Shown piece after piece: positions 1 through 8,007 of a DNA stretch of 64,000 nt. Source of the stretch: Bacteroidota bacterium (GTDB taxonomy: Bacteria; Bacteroidota; Bacteroidia; Chitinophagales; Chitinophagaceae); NCBI GenBank assembly GCA_023424015.1, contig JAFAEM010000039.1:61487-125486 (forward strand), read 5' to 3'. A program made the position numbers and the translations under genes. Every line of letters starts with the position of its first letter. Position 1 is the stretch's first letter. The notes beneath the pieces are model-generated. The model was not told where the DNA came from, did not search any database, and was given only the letters and a program-made list of their open reading frames with translations.

Positions 1-669
1 ATCACGACTTAATTGCAGTTTCACCTGCTCCATATGATTGCTGTAGATGTGTACATCACCAAAAGTATGAACAAATTCACCCGGCTCGAGTTCACAAACC
101 TGGGCAATCATCATCGTCAATAATGCATATGAAGCGATATTGAAAGGCACACCAAGGAAAACATCTGCACTACGTTGATAAAGCTGGCAGCTTAGCTTGC
201 CGTCGGCTACGTAAAACTGGAATAAAGTATGACAGGGCATCAACGCCATTTCTGGGAGATCGGCTACATTCCATGCGCTGATGATCAACCTGCGGCTGTC
301 AGGATTCTTTTTTATTTGGTCGATGAGGTCGCTAACCTGGTCTACAACGATCCCGTTTTTTCCCTCCCAGCTTCGCCATTGCTTGCCGTAAACAGGGCCA
401 AGTTCTCCCTGCTCATCGGCCCACTCATCCCAGATCTTTACACCATGTTCTTTCAGGTAAGCAATATTTGTTTCTCCCTTCAGGAACCATAACAGTTCAT
501 GAATAATACTTTTAAGGTGTACTTTCTTGGTCGTAACAAGGGGAAATCCTTTTTGCAGATCAAATCGGAGCTGGTACCCAAAGCAGCTTTTTGTACCGGT
601 ACCGGTACGATCCGTTTTATCAGTGCCTTGATCCAATATATGCTGGAGAAGTCCTAGATATTGTCGCAT
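1..669 (-). CDS. thyA: Thymidylate synthase, 3' end cut by window edge
   Basis: Makes dTMP from dUMP using methylene-tetrahydrofolate; cytoplasmic. The 223 codons present run from an ATG at 669 to the window edge, against about 264 residues in E. coli ThyA, so roughly the last 40 residues lie outside. Visible motifs include the N-terminal MRQYLGLLQ start, DRTGTGT, IIHELLWFL, the active-site MPCH segment with its catalytic Cys near residue 147, SCQLYQRSADVFLG, and PFNIASYALL. A degenerate -7-like sequence (TTAAATTG) ends only a few bases before the ATG. There is no sign of frameshift. The family assignment is very secure. Confidence 0.97.
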   Translation of the reverse strand, partial: MRQYLGLLQHILDQGTDKTDRTGTGTKSCFGYQLRFDLQKGFPLVTTKKVHLKSIIHELLWFLKGETNIAYLKEHGVKIWDEWADEQGELGPVYGKQWRSWEGKNGIVVDQVSDLIDQIKKNPDSRRLIISAWNVADLPEMALMPCHTLFQFYVADGKLSCQLYQRSADVFLGVPFNIASYALLTMMIAQVCELEPGEFVHTFGDVHIYSNHMEQVKLQLSRD

Positions 670-782
670 GGCCGCAATTTAATAAGAAACAAGGCAGCCA
701 GATGCGATTATTCCCTGCTGTGAGGAAAATGTGAATGTTCAAATTCCGAGTCCCTATCCCGATAACTATCGGAAATTACCAA

Positions 783-1730
783 TCAACCCCATTCCCCCAC
801 TCGTGTTAAGTCCTGCCTGGCTGCCATTTGAAGTTGTTGTTCGGCTATCTGCTCTTCCTTCGCACAAAGTTCTACCTGGAGCTTGTCAACCATTTCTTTT
901 TGGTGAAGAAGTTCTTTCTCAAGATTATTATTAAGTTGGGTTAGTATTTTATACTGGTTCCTGCTTTCTGCCAATTCTTCCTGCAACCGCGATTTTTCAT
1001 TGACCAGTTCATGCTGCCTGATGATGCGTTGCTCCAATTGATATTGCAGGTAATCGGCCTGTGTTTTTTTCTCATCCAGAACGTCCTGCAAATATTGGTG
1101 TTCGGCCACCTTATCTCTTAGCGAACGGTTTTCCTCTTTCCAACGTTCAACGATCACATCCTTTTCCCAGCCTGAAGCATTTTGAATGGCAAGCTGATCC
1201 TGCAACAGTTTATTTTCTTCCTCCAGGCTTTTGAAGGCTTGATTCAACTGTTCGAGTTTGGCCAGCATCTCTTCCTTCTCCGACTTGTGTTGTGCTCCCA
1301 GCTGGTCAATTTCTTCCTGCAACTGTCTTGGCAGCTTTTCCTGGCTTTTCATCAGTCTTTCATTTTTGTTTTTAAAATGTGCAACAGCGTAACCCGCCAT
1401 TGACCGATATCGGCTTTCAAGTTTTTCAAAGTCGTGATGTAAAGCGGTAAACCGGGCATGAGATAAAGTCAGCTGGCTTTTATACTCGCTGATCAGGGGC
1501 GAGTGATCAAAACAAACAAACTCTCCGTCACCCTTGGTATAACCCACCAGTTCAGGTGAACCTAACATGAGCTTCTGTAAGGGATCGATAACGGGTTCAT
1601 CCAGTTTTTTTCGCCTGTAATGGAAAAAAATTGTTAGCGCAATCGCCAGGAATAAAACAGGAATTAAAATCCAGCTAATGATCTGCAGGAACTGCATAAA
1701 ATCGAATGACGCACCAGTGGCCAGGAACAT
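783..1730 (-). CDS. Membrane-anchored coiled-coil protein, unknown function
   Basis: A 315-residue protein I do not recognise. Residues about 15-38 form one transmembrane segment followed by basic residues (HYRRKK), so the rest should be cytoplasmic. From about residue 75 to 300 it is rich in Glu, Lys, Gln and Leu in heptad-like order, typical of a long coiled coil. A short segment at about residues 55-80 (SPELVGYTKGDGEFVC) is less helical. The overall plan resembles membrane-tethered scaffold proteins, but no catalytic motif is visible. It is separated from the upstream proline dehydrogenase gene by about 260 bp, so co-transcription is uncertain. Confidence 0.8.
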   Translation of the reverse strand: MFLATGASFDFMQFLQIISWILIPVLFLAIALTIFFHYRRKKLDEPVIDPLQKLMLGSPELVGYTKGDGEFVCFDHSPLISEYKSQLTLSHARFTALHHDFEKLESRYRSMAGYAVAHFKNKNERLMKSQEKLPRQLQEEIDQLGAQHKSEKEEMLAKLEQLNQAFKSLEEENKLLQDQLAIQNASGWEKDVIVERWKEENRSLRDKVAEHQYLQDVLDEKKTQADYLQYQLEQRIIRQHELVNEKSRLQEELAESRNQYKILTQLNNNLEKELLHQKEMVDKLQVELCAKEEQIAEQQLQMAARQDLTRVGEWG

Positions 1731-1991
1731 TGCTCAAAAAATTTTGAGTAAAAATTTTACATAAACAGATTTTAACAGGGTTGGATATAAAAAATCAGCG
1801 ATGTACAGGTGGGACGCTGACCACTTACCGAAATTCTTCAATATAAACGCAAATGAACCGCTCTGCAACAGGATAACCTTCATCCTGTTGCCCTGTCATT
1901 TCAAGAATAGTACCAAAAGACGTTAAAATGCAGCGCGTTGCAGGTAATATTATTCACATTGGAGTATGTTGTAATAGAAGCGGGTCCAATA
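1731..1991. other. Intergenic stretch with a 10-bp hairpin
   Basis: No convincing gene. A perfect 10-bp stem lies at 1865-1874 and 1882-1891 (GCAACAGGAT and its complement) with a 7-base loop and no following T-run on either strand. A second small palindrome (CTCAAAA, two bases, TTTTGAG) lies just upstream of the coiled-coil gene start. A 24-codon minus-strand frame opening with ATG ACA GGG crosses the hairpin and ends at an in-frame TAA; I did not call it a gene because nothing but its reading frame supports it. Confidence 0.5.
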
Positions 1992-3227
1992 TTACTTCCG
2001 GGCGGCCCGTCTTTGAAGTTCTTTCCGGATCAGCATAAGTTCACGTCCGGTCTGGCCCTCAACTGAACTATTTTCCTGGGCTCTGCGCATAAGGTAGGGT
2101 ATCACATCACCAATTGGTCCAAACGGCAGGTATTTGCTTACGCTGCACCCGGCATGAGCAAGGTTAAATGTTATATTATCACTCATCCCATAAAGCTGGC
2201 TGAAATGTACATGGGAGTGATTGAGCGGCAATCCCTTTTGTTGTAATAATTGGGTGGTCAGCAGGTTGCTGTATTCATTGTGTGAAGCAACGATCAGGGC
2301 GATACGGTTGAGATGATCAACACAAAACCTAACGGCATCGTTATAGTCGCGGTCGCAACTTTCCTTATTGGGCTGAATGGGTGATGGATAATTATTATCG
2401 GCAGCCCGCTGTCTTTCTTTTTCCATATAAGCTCCCCTTACGAGCTTGGCTCCGAGGATAAAGTTTCGCTCTTCCGCCGCAGCAAAACTATCTTTTAAAA
2501 ACGCCAGTCGGTCGTGACGATATAGTTGCAGGGTGTTGTAAACCACAACCTTGTTTTTATTAAAGGTGTCCATCATGAGGATTGTCAGCGCATCCACCGG
2601 ATCCTGGATCCAGGTTTCTTCTGCGTCAATCAAAACACCGACATTTCGGGCAGCAGCTGTTTCACAAATCGTCATCAGGCGGCGGCGTACCTGGTGCCAT
2701 TCCTCTTTTTCCGCAGCAGGCAGTTCATCCACCGATTTCAGGTATCTTTTCATCAGGGTACCCTCCGCATTATGCATAGCCGTATCAATCTTTTCCAATA
2801 GACCAAATCGGGCTATGCCCGTCACCTTCACACTCATAAAAGGAATATTCGGCTGTGTAGCTGCATAATTGATCACACGGATGAATTCTTCGGTCGCATG
2901 ATCAAACCCGCTCTCACCATCATCACCACCTTCTACACCATAATCAAGAATGACCTGTACTTTATATTCCCCCAGTTTTTTCGCAACCGCTGACGTTTCC
3001 TCCAAAGTTTCACCACCAACGAATTGCGTGAAAATGGTATTCCTGATCAACCCTTTTACGGGCAGCTTTGATCTTATTGCCCAGGGCGTGACCTTTAGTC
3101 CAAGCTTCACCAGCCAGGCAATGCCCATAGAAGAAAACAGGAAACGGGCTTTTTTTAGCTCTTTATCAGACTTGTATTCAAAAGCAAATTCAGTGTTGTC
3201 GAAAGAAATGGCAGGCTGCGGCTCCAT
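1992..3227 (-). CDS. Proline dehydrogenase (monofunctional)
   Basis: Oxidises L-proline to pyrroline-5-carboxylate with FAD, passing electrons to the quinone pool. The 411-residue protein is a stand-alone PRODH barrel, not the bifunctional PutA. Family motifs are visible: KLVRGAYMEKER (about 285-296), SHVHFSQLYGMSDN (about 340), and the C-terminal KYLPFGPIGDVIPYLMRRA that closes the FAD/proline site. The partner enzyme, P5C dehydrogenase, is encoded about 9 kb away at 12438-14069 on the same strand. A TACATTTG promoter box lies 17 bases before the ATG. Adjacent on the other side is a divergent thioesterase gene. Confidence 0.95.
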   Translation of the reverse strand: MEPQPAISFDNTEFAFEYKSDKELKKARFLFSSMGIAWLVKLGLKVTPWAIRSKLPVKGLIRNTIFTQFVGGETLEETSAVAKKLGEYKVQVILDYGVEGGDDGESGFDHATEEFIRVINYAATQPNIPFMSVKVTGIARFGLLEKIDTAMHNAEGTLMKRYLKSVDELPAAEKEEWHQVRRRLMTICETAAARNVGVLIDAEETWIQDPVDALTILMMDTFNKNKVVVYNTLQLYRHDRLAFLKDSFAAAEERNFILGAKLVRGAYMEKERQRAADNNYPSPIQPNKESCDRDYNDAVRFCVDHLNRIALIVASHNEYSNLLTTQLLQQKGLPLNHSHVHFSQLYGMSDNITFNLAHAGCSVSKYLPFGPIGDVIPYLMRRAQENSSVEGQTGRELMLIRKELQRRAARK

Positions 3228-3244
3228 ACGGTATAAATAATGGG

Positions 3245-3252
3245 CAAATGTA
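3245..3252 (-). promoter_or_regulatory. -7 promoter box (TACATTTG) for proline dehydrogenase
   Basis: Exact match to the Bacteroidota -7 consensus TAnnTTTG, 17 bases before the start codon. The -33 region on this strand would fall inside the GGATRCT heptamer repeat at 3260-3297. Confidence 0.6.
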
Positions 3253-3259
3253 ACGGTTT

Positions 3260-3297
3260 ACTGGATACTGGATGCTGGATACTGGATGCTGGATGGG
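3260..3297 (+). repeat. Tandem heptamers GGATACT/GGATGCT
   Basis: Five in-phase 7-base units (GGATACT, GGATGCT, GGATACT, GGATGCT, GGATGGG) from 3263, preceded by a partial unit. The same unit occurs at 6391-6437 (opposite orientation) and 16092-16161. It lies exactly between two divergent promoters, so it occupies both -33 regions. No gene is enclosed. Confidence 0.9.
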
Positions 3298-3313
3298 TAT
3301 CCGCGTCAGCTCT

Positions 3314-3321
3314 TATCTTTG
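3314..3321 (+). promoter_or_regulatory. -7 promoter box (TATCTTTG) for thioesterase
   Basis: Exact TAnnTTTG match 20 bases upstream of the ATG at 3342. It supports the internal start over an upstream in-frame start that would translate through the heptamer repeat. Confidence 0.6.
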
Positions 3322-3341
3322 CGGCAAAATTTTTAAGTATC

Positions 3342-3857
3342 ATGACAACCCGCAGACCTTCCGATAGTATGACCATTATGACCGAACTTGTGTTGCCCAA
3401 TGACACAAACGTATTTGGGAACCTGATGGGTGGCCGACTGATGTACTGGATGGATATCGCTGCGGCGCTGTCGGCACAGAAACATAGCAATTCGGCTGTT
3501 GTAACAGCTTCAGTGGATAATATCTCATTTGAAAACCCCATCAGGCTTGGTAACGTGGTGCATATCCAGGCGAAAATCTCAAGGGCATTTAATACATCCA
3601 TGGAGATCTATCTGAAAGTATGGGGAGAAGATCTGAAGAAACAACACAAGTACAAAAGCAATGAGGCTTACTATACTTTTGTTGCGCTCGACAGCAACGA
3701 TAAGCCTACACCTGTCCCACAGATTTTTCCAGAAACAGAAGAAGAACAAAAATTATTTGATGGTGCATTAAGAAGAAGGCAGCTACGTCTTATCCTGGGT
3801 GGAAAAATGAAACCCGATGACGCCGCAGAGTTGAAAGCTTTATTCCAGGCGGGATGA
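3342..3857 (+). CDS. Acyl-CoA thioesterase, hotdog fold
   Basis: A 171-residue single-hotdog acyl-CoA thioesterase of the YciA/BACH type, hydrolysing acyl-CoA to free acid and CoA in the cytoplasm. Family features are the N-terminal MTELVLPNDTNVFGNLMGG (the active Asn/Asp-bearing loop), LMYWMDIAAALSAQKHS, VTASVDNISFENPIRLGNVV, and the basic RRRQLRLILGG tail. The reading frame could be extended upstream through the heptamer repeat, but the promoter box at 3314 and the family N-terminus support the ATG at 3342. The natural substrate cannot be told from sequence. Confidence 0.93.
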   Translation: MTTRRPSDSMTIMTELVLPNDTNVFGNLMGGRLMYWMDIAAALSAQKHSNSAVVTASVDNISFENPIRLGNVVHIQAKISRAFNTSMEIYLKVWGEDLKKQHKYKSNEAYYTFVALDSNDKPTPVPQIFPETEEEQKLFDGALRRRQLRLILGGKMKPDDAAELKALFQAG

Positions 3858-3862
3858 TAGGA

Positions 3863-4570
3863 TCATAAGCCGGTGCTTCCGTCCCTCACCTTTATCTTTT
3901 TCTTTTTGGAATTTTTCTTTTCAAAGTCCAGGACGGCCTGTGGCTTTGTCACCGTCTTTTTGCCTGTGGTATCTGATGCAGTACCTGTACCCGTAAAATC
4001 GATCGGCTTAAGGTCATCATCGCCGGCACCGGGTAACTTGTCACCTGTCTTTAACTGGTCAATCCAGTATTCTTCAGTTTTAACAATCGACCCCCACTGC
4101 GGATCATAGTAAGTCCAGGTACCATGCTTCATCGTCTGACCTTCAACTTTTACAATGATGCGGTCTACTACTTTTGAAGGGTCATTCACATCAACCACGT
4201 CTACTGTATCGAATTTGCGTCCCGGTTCGATAGCCCGCCAGCTTTCTTCGCGCAACAACCCCCCTGTCCTGGTAAAATACCTCGACTTACCGTCGAGACT
4301 TCCCCAGCGATAAAATTCTTCCGCGATCTTATCACCCATCAGTGAAAAGCGTACCCATTTCCCGTCTTTTTTATCATCAACAAAATAACCCTGTTCATCA
4401 AAGCCCGGCTCTCCGCGCAAAGCCTCCTGGTGTATCACCCATGGGCCCTGTTTTTTGCCATTCATATCGACCCGGTTGAGCGTGTCACCACGCACACCAA
4501 TGATAAAATCCTTCCACTGACCAAAAGAATCGATTGAAATAAACAGTGCCACAATAAATAATAAACGCAT
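3863..4570 (-). CDS. Secreted MORN/YwqK-like protein
   Basis: A 235-residue exported protein. The chosen ATG at 4570 gives a clean signal peptide (MRLLFIVALFISIDSFGQ). The body holds repeats of the MORN/YwqK kind: short stretches such as NGKKQGPWVIH, DDKKDGKWVRF, DGKSRYFT and KHGTWTYY, each with a Gly-Lys/His-x-x-x-Tyr/Phe pattern. The C-terminus is Lys-rich and low in complexity. It converges with the thioesterase gene, five bases apart. The function is unknown; such proteins are common in Bacteroidota envelopes. Confidence 0.8.
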   Translation of the reverse strand: MRLLFIVALFISIDSFGQWKDFIIGVRGDTLNRVDMNGKKQGPWVIHQEALRGEPGFDEQGYFVDDKKDGKWVRFSLMGDKIAEEFYRWGSLDGKSRYFTRTGGLLREESWRAIEPGRKFDTVDVVDVNDPSKVVDRIIVKVEGQTMKHGTWTYYDPQWGSIVKTEEYWIDQLKTGDKLPGAGDDDLKPIDFTGTGTASDTTGKKTVTKPQAVLDFEKKNSKKKKIKVRDGSTGL

Positions 4571-4694
4571 AATCACCAGTTTTACACTATAAAATAACGA
4601 CAAAACGAGGGCTTTTATGCTAGATATAAACTTAAAGTTTTTAACAAAGCGAAAAGCCATATTACCCCCAGACATTGATTATTTTGCACTGGTA

Positions 4695-5168
4695 ATGAAA
4701 AAATTAATCTTTGTTTTCATCCTCGCTGGACTGTTTGCTTCATGTAAAAAAATGAAAGACCCGGTATTCAAAGGCATTGAGAATGTAAGCATGAATACGG
4801 TTAGCTTGCGATCAGCATCCGTGACCCTGGATATCCGCTATCTGAACCCAAACAATTTCAGAGGCCAGTTGAGTCGGGCTGAAGGTGATGCATGGGTTGA
4901 CAGTGTTTACCTGGGTCATTTTGTTGTTGATACCACTATCAATATCCCAGCCAATAGCGAATTCCTGGTACCGGTAAAACTTGATCTCGACATGAAGCAG
5001 GTACTGAAACATGGACTTACTGGAGCGACAAAAGATGAATTCACGCTGAAAATTACAGGCACGGCGAGGGCAGGTAAATCCGGGTTCTTTAAAAATGTCG
5101 CTTTAAACTATATAGGAAAACAAAACTTAAAGGAACTCTTTAGTCCGGGAGTACTTCCACGCCTCTAA
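4695..5168 (+). CDS. LEA type 2 (WHy-like) lipoprotein
   Basis: A 157-residue lipoprotein. The ATG at 4695 gives MKKLIFVFILAGLFASCKK, a signal peptide with lipobox and a Cys at residue 17. The mature part has the beta-sandwich pattern of the LEA14/WHy family: VSLRSASVTLDIRYLNPNNF, then a strand-rich centre (VDTTINIPANSEFLVPVKLDLD). Such domains are structural or stress-related; no enzymatic residues are seen. The N-terminus of a longer frame overlaps the divergent MORN gene and was rejected. Confidence 0.82.
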   Translation: MKKLIFVFILAGLFASCKKMKDPVFKGIENVSMNTVSLRSASVTLDIRYLNPNNFRGQLSRAEGDAWVDSVYLGHFVVDTTINIPANSEFLVPVKLDLDMKQVLKHGLTGATKDEFTLKITGTARAGKSGFFKNVALNYIGKQNLKELFSPGVLPRL

Positions 5169-5191
5169 TAAAAAACGAACTATTTGATAGA

Positions 5192-5578
5192 TCAGGGCTG
5201 ACTGACTGGTGTCTGTCGGGGCTTTGGATGACCGCCACCGTCCTCGGCTTTTTTGCAGGTTTTTGGTAAACGTTGATAGGATTCAGGATTTGCCGGTACA
5301 TCGTCAGCATCATATCCCATATTTGCAATAGCCGTTTTAATTTCTTCAATATTGGTGCGATCTGTAAGGTATTTCACGGTAGTCTCCCCTTTCCGGTAAT
5401 TTACGTTTATAAAGGTTACTCCGTCGATTCGCTTTACATAGGTTTCTATCCTTGGCTTACAAGCCTCGCAGAGCGCGTTTGGCGTTTGGATCTTCGCGGT
5501 TTCCAGTGCTTTCTGCTGACTGTACGAGACAGCTGAAAGGCCGATCAGGGTAAAAACAAAAACAAATAATCTTTTCAT
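5192..5578 (-). CDS. Exported heavy-metal-associated (HMA-like) protein
   Basis: A 128-residue protein with a signal peptide (MKRLFVFVFTLIGLSAVSYSQ) followed by an HMA-type ferredoxin-like domain. The CxxC metal motif is CEAC at about residues 37-40, followed by the typical IETYVKRIDGVTFINVNYRKGETTVKY strand order. The C-terminal 30 residues are Pro/Lys-rich. Probable periplasmic metal binding or delivery; the metal is not deducible. It converges with the upstream lipoprotein gene. Confidence 0.82.
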   Translation of the reverse strand: MKRLFVFVFTLIGLSAVSYSQQKALETAKIQTPNALCEACKPRIETYVKRIDGVTFINVNYRKGETTVKYLTDRTNIEEIKTAIANMGYDADDVPANPESYQRLPKTCKKAEDGGGHPKPRQTPVSQP

Positions 5579-5600
5579 TGGTATGATTTGCTACAACAAA

Positions 5601-6236
5601 TTACAAAACTCCCTTCCAATTAGCAGGGTCATCTCTCCATTTTAACAAAATTTCCTGTTCCTGTGTGGCGACAGTGCCTTTCTCAGCGGCAAGGCTGATC
5701 AGGGATGGGTAATCGGTCAGAGAATAGTATTCGATACCACTGGAGGCAAATGCTGCTTTTGCCACAGGAAAATCATATGTAAAAATGGAAACCATGCCGA
5801 CCACGTCGAGTTCTGCCTGATTTAAAACGTCCACCACCTGCAGACTGCTTTTGCCTGTTGATACGAGATCCTCGATCACCACGGTTTTCTGGCCTTTTTC
5901 AAAATATCCTTCAATCTGGTTGCCCAGGCCATGTTCTTTTGGTTTGGGACGTACATAGATAAAAGGCAGTTTGAGCTGGTCAGCTGTCAAAGCACCCCAG
6001 GCGATACCCGCCGTAGCCACGCCCGCCAGCAATTCCGCATCGGGAAACTTTGAAAATACAAGGTTGCAAAGTTCTGACTTAACGAAGTCGCGAACATAGG
6101 GAAAAGATAAAACCCGCCTGTTGTCGCAATAGATCGGGCTTCTCCATCCGCTGGCCCAGGTAAAAGGCTGGTTTAAATTCAGTTTTACTGCATTGACCTG
6201 GAGTAATTTTTCCGCTACGGTTTTTGAATCTGTCAT
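5601..6236 (-). CDS. pyrE: Orotate phosphoribosyltransferase
   Basis: Converts orotate and PRPP to orotidine-5'-phosphate in UMP synthesis. The 211-residue protein starts at ATG 6236 (MTDSKTVAEKLLQVNAV). It carries FTWASGWRSPIYCDNR near the N-terminus and the PRPP-binding loop VVIEDLVSTGKSS at about residues 120-132. The frame is open a further 39 codons upstream, but that extension is not family-like and would start upstream of a promoter-like box at 6241-6248. Other pyrimidine genes (pyrB, pyrR) follow within 4 kb but not in one operon. Confidence 0.95.
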   Translation of the reverse strand: MTDSKTVAEKLLQVNAVKLNLNQPFTWASGWRSPIYCDNRRVLSFPYVRDFVKSELCNLVFSKFPDAELLAGVATAGIAWGALTADQLKLPFIYVRPKPKEHGLGNQIEGYFEKGQKTVVIEDLVSTGKSSLQVVDVLNQAELDVVGMVSIFTYDFPVAKAAFASSGIEYYSLTDYPSLISLAAEKGTVATQEQEILLKWRDDPANWKGVL

Positions 6237-6240
6237 GCGG

Positions 6241-6248
6241 CGAAGATA
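6241..6248 (-). promoter_or_regulatory. Probable -7 box (TATCTTCG) for pyrE, almost at the ATG
   Basis: Seven of eight bases fit TAnnTTTG. It ends only four bases before the start codon, which would give a near-leaderless message. Confidence 0.4.
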
Positions 6249-6390
6249 AGCAATCTGCATGCTGTTTACAGTTCTGTCCGGCATCTCAACACCAAATAAA
6301 AATGACGGCCAGCCCCACCCATTCATGAACAGTTTGTCTATCGAAAAATCCATTTGAAAATCATCCTCATTTGAAATATTCCGCTATTTT

Positions 6391-6437
6391 TATCCAGTAT
6401 CCAACATCCAGTATCTAGTATCCAGCATCCAGCATCT
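6391..6437 (-). repeat. Tandem heptamers of the GGATRCT family, inverted orientation
   Basis: Six in-phase 7-base units on the minus strand (read on plus: AGTATCC, AACATCC, AGTATCT, AGTATCC, AGCATCC, AGCATCT) from 6396, plus a partial unit. Same unit as 3260-3297 and 16092-16161. It lies between divergent pyrE and the Nudix gene, ending 13 bases before the Nudix ATG. No gene is enclosed. Confidence 0.88.
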
Positions 6438-6450
6438 ATTCCCAATCACC

Positions 6451-7077
6451 ATGTTCATAAAAATCTACTTCAACGACAAACCCCTTTTTCTTTGCGATAG
6501 TATCGGCGAAGTGATCGAGCCATTTGTGCACCACGACGATGCCATATTTATTGATGAACTGGATTCGCATACCGTGAAATCCATGATCCATGAAATGCAG
6601 CTGGAGAAAATTCATGCAGGCGTTTTCTTTCACCCCGACCTGGAAATACTGAAGAAAACATTTTTTAAAAAATTCACCCTGGTACAGGCAGCCGGTGGAC
6701 TTGTAAAAAATGAAAATGACGATGTGCTAATGATATTCCGCCGGGGCAAATGGGATCTCCCTAAGGGTAAACTCGATAAAGGCGAAAATCTGGAGGACTG
6801 TGCCCTGCGGGAAGTGCGCGAAGAAACGGGATTGGTGGATGTTAAATTGGAGAATCCGCTACTGGTCACTTATCATACTTACCACGAAGGCACCCGTTTT
6901 ATCTTAAAAGAGTCGCACTGGTATACGATGAAAGCGAAGGGCGAGCACGCGCTTACTCCGCAGACAGAAGAAGATATCCATGAGATCAAATGGGTGGCTA
7001 AAAAAGAAATCCCATCATATATGCCACTCGTATTTCCTTCTATCAGGGATGTGCTAGAGGCTTGGCTGCCGGAATGA
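6451..7077 (+). CDS. Nudix hydrolase with N-terminal extension
   Basis: A 208-residue protein. Residues 1-65 form an extra N-terminal domain of unknown role; residues about 70-200 form the Nudix fold. The Nudix box is complete (GKLDKGENLEDCALREVREETG; the REVREE glutamates bind the metal), and the preceding GKWDLPKG is typical. It would hydrolyse a nucleoside diphosphate linked to another group; the substrate is not deducible. Its 3' end overlaps the convergent thioesterase gene by 24 bases. Confidence 0.9.
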   Translation: MFIKIYFNDKPLFLCDSIGEVIEPFVHHDDAIFIDELDSHTVKSMIHEMQLEKIHAGVFFHPDLEILKKTFFKKFTLVQAAGGLVKNENDDVLMIFRRGKWDLPKGKLDKGENLEDCALREVREETGLVDVKLENPLLVTYHTYHEGTRFILKESHWYTMKAKGEHALTPQTEEDIHEIKWVAKKEIPSYMPLVFPSIRDVLEAWLPE

Positions 7078-7506
7078 TTCTTTTCTTGGTATCACGGCAA
7101 CCGTAAGCCGGCTTACACAAACTAATTTTTGAATCTCATCATAAATTTTGATGTCCCAAACGTGAGTGTTGGCGCCAAGATGAAGCGGCTTAGCAATACC
7201 GGTTACAAACCCACTTGTGGCGCTGCGCACGTGGTTGGCATTGATCTCCAGTCCTACGCAGGCGAACCGATTATGGTCGACCACCATGGCAGAAGCTACA
7301 CTTCCGATGGTTTCAGCCAGCACGCATGAAGCACCACCATGTAAAAGTCCGTAGGGTTGTTTAGTGCGGTTGTCGACCGGCATACGGGCTTTCAAAAAGT
7401 CATTCCCCAATTCCACCCACTCAATACCAATGTACTCACCCATGGTGTTTTTTCCCAGGGGTTCGAGATCAGCAATGCTCAGTTCTTTATTGAACCAAAT
7501 ATTCAT
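7054..7506 (-). CDS. PaaI-like hotdog thioesterase
   Basis: A 150-residue single-domain hotdog protein. The PaaI-type motif YGLLHGGASCVLAETIGSVAS sits at about residues 52-72, with the conserved HGG and the Glu/Thr of the active site. Likely hydrolyses an aromatic or medium-chain acyl-CoA. The ATG at 7506 overlaps the stop codon of coaD (TGATG), so the two are translationally coupled; a GTG one codon earlier is possible. Confidence 0.88.
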   Translation of the reverse strand: MNIWFNKELSIADLEPLGKNTMGEYIGIEWVELGNDFLKARMPVDNRTKQPYGLLHGGASCVLAETIGSVASAMVVDHNRFACVGLEINANHVRSATSGFVTGIAKPLHLGANTHVWDIKIYDEIQKLVCVSRLTVAVIPRKESFRQPSL

Positions 7507-7979
7507 CACTTATTTTTTATCGATTTAGAAACAACCTGTGGCAGAAACAGGTCAGCATTTCCTCCATTACGTATGATGTCACGTACAATAGTGGATGCGA
7601 CCGAAGTATATTTTGGCTCGCCTGTTAAGAATATCGTTTCGATGGAATTGTCGAGCGTTCGGTTGGCATCAGCAATTGTTTTTTCATATTCAAAGTCGCT
7701 CACATAACGAATTCCCCTCAGTATAAAATTCGCGCCAATCACTTTGCAATAATGCACGGTGAGGCCCTCGTAGAATGCACTCTCCACCCTGGGTTCGTCT
7801 TTATAAATCTCCCTGATCCAGGCTACTCTTTGTTCCGCGCTGAACATCGGCGCTTTGGCAACATTGGTACCGATTCCGACAACGATCTTGTCAAATAACG
7901 GAAGAGCACGATTGATAATATCAACATGACCCAGTGTGAGCGGATCAAAAGTTCCAGGGAAAAGACAGATACGTGGCAT
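7506..7979 (-). CDS. coaD: Phosphopantetheine adenylyltransferase
   Basis: Penultimate step of CoA synthesis: adenylates 4'-phosphopantetheine with ATP. The 157-residue protein has the usual length and motifs: FPGTFDPLTLGH near the N-terminus (nucleotidyltransferase TxGH motif), ILRGIRYVSDFEYE in the middle, and the YTSVASTIVRDI segment near residue 125. Followed directly by a thioesterase gene sharing its stop/start, and preceded by pyrB 28 bases upstream, so the three may form one operon. Confidence 0.96.
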   Translation of the reverse strand: MPRICLFPGTFDPLTLGHVDIINRALPLFDKIVVGIGTNVAKAPMFSAEQRVAWIREIYKDEPRVESAFYEGLTVHYCKVIGANFILRGIRYVSDFEYEKTIADANRTLDNSIETIFLTGEPKYTSVASTIVRDIIRNGGNADLFLPQVVSKSIKNK

Positions 7980-8007
7980 AGTCTGGCGTGGTTTGAAGAA
8001 AATTGAT

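Noticed and set aside
1780..1930. Possible 24-codon minus-strand gene starting ATG ACA GGG
   Set aside because: Crosses a strong hairpin and has no supporting promoter or homologue that I recognise.
3155..3601. 148-codon minus-strand frame over the heptamer repeat and the thioesterase
   Set aside because: Shadow of the thioesterase; its repetitive HPASSIQHPV part is just translated repeat.
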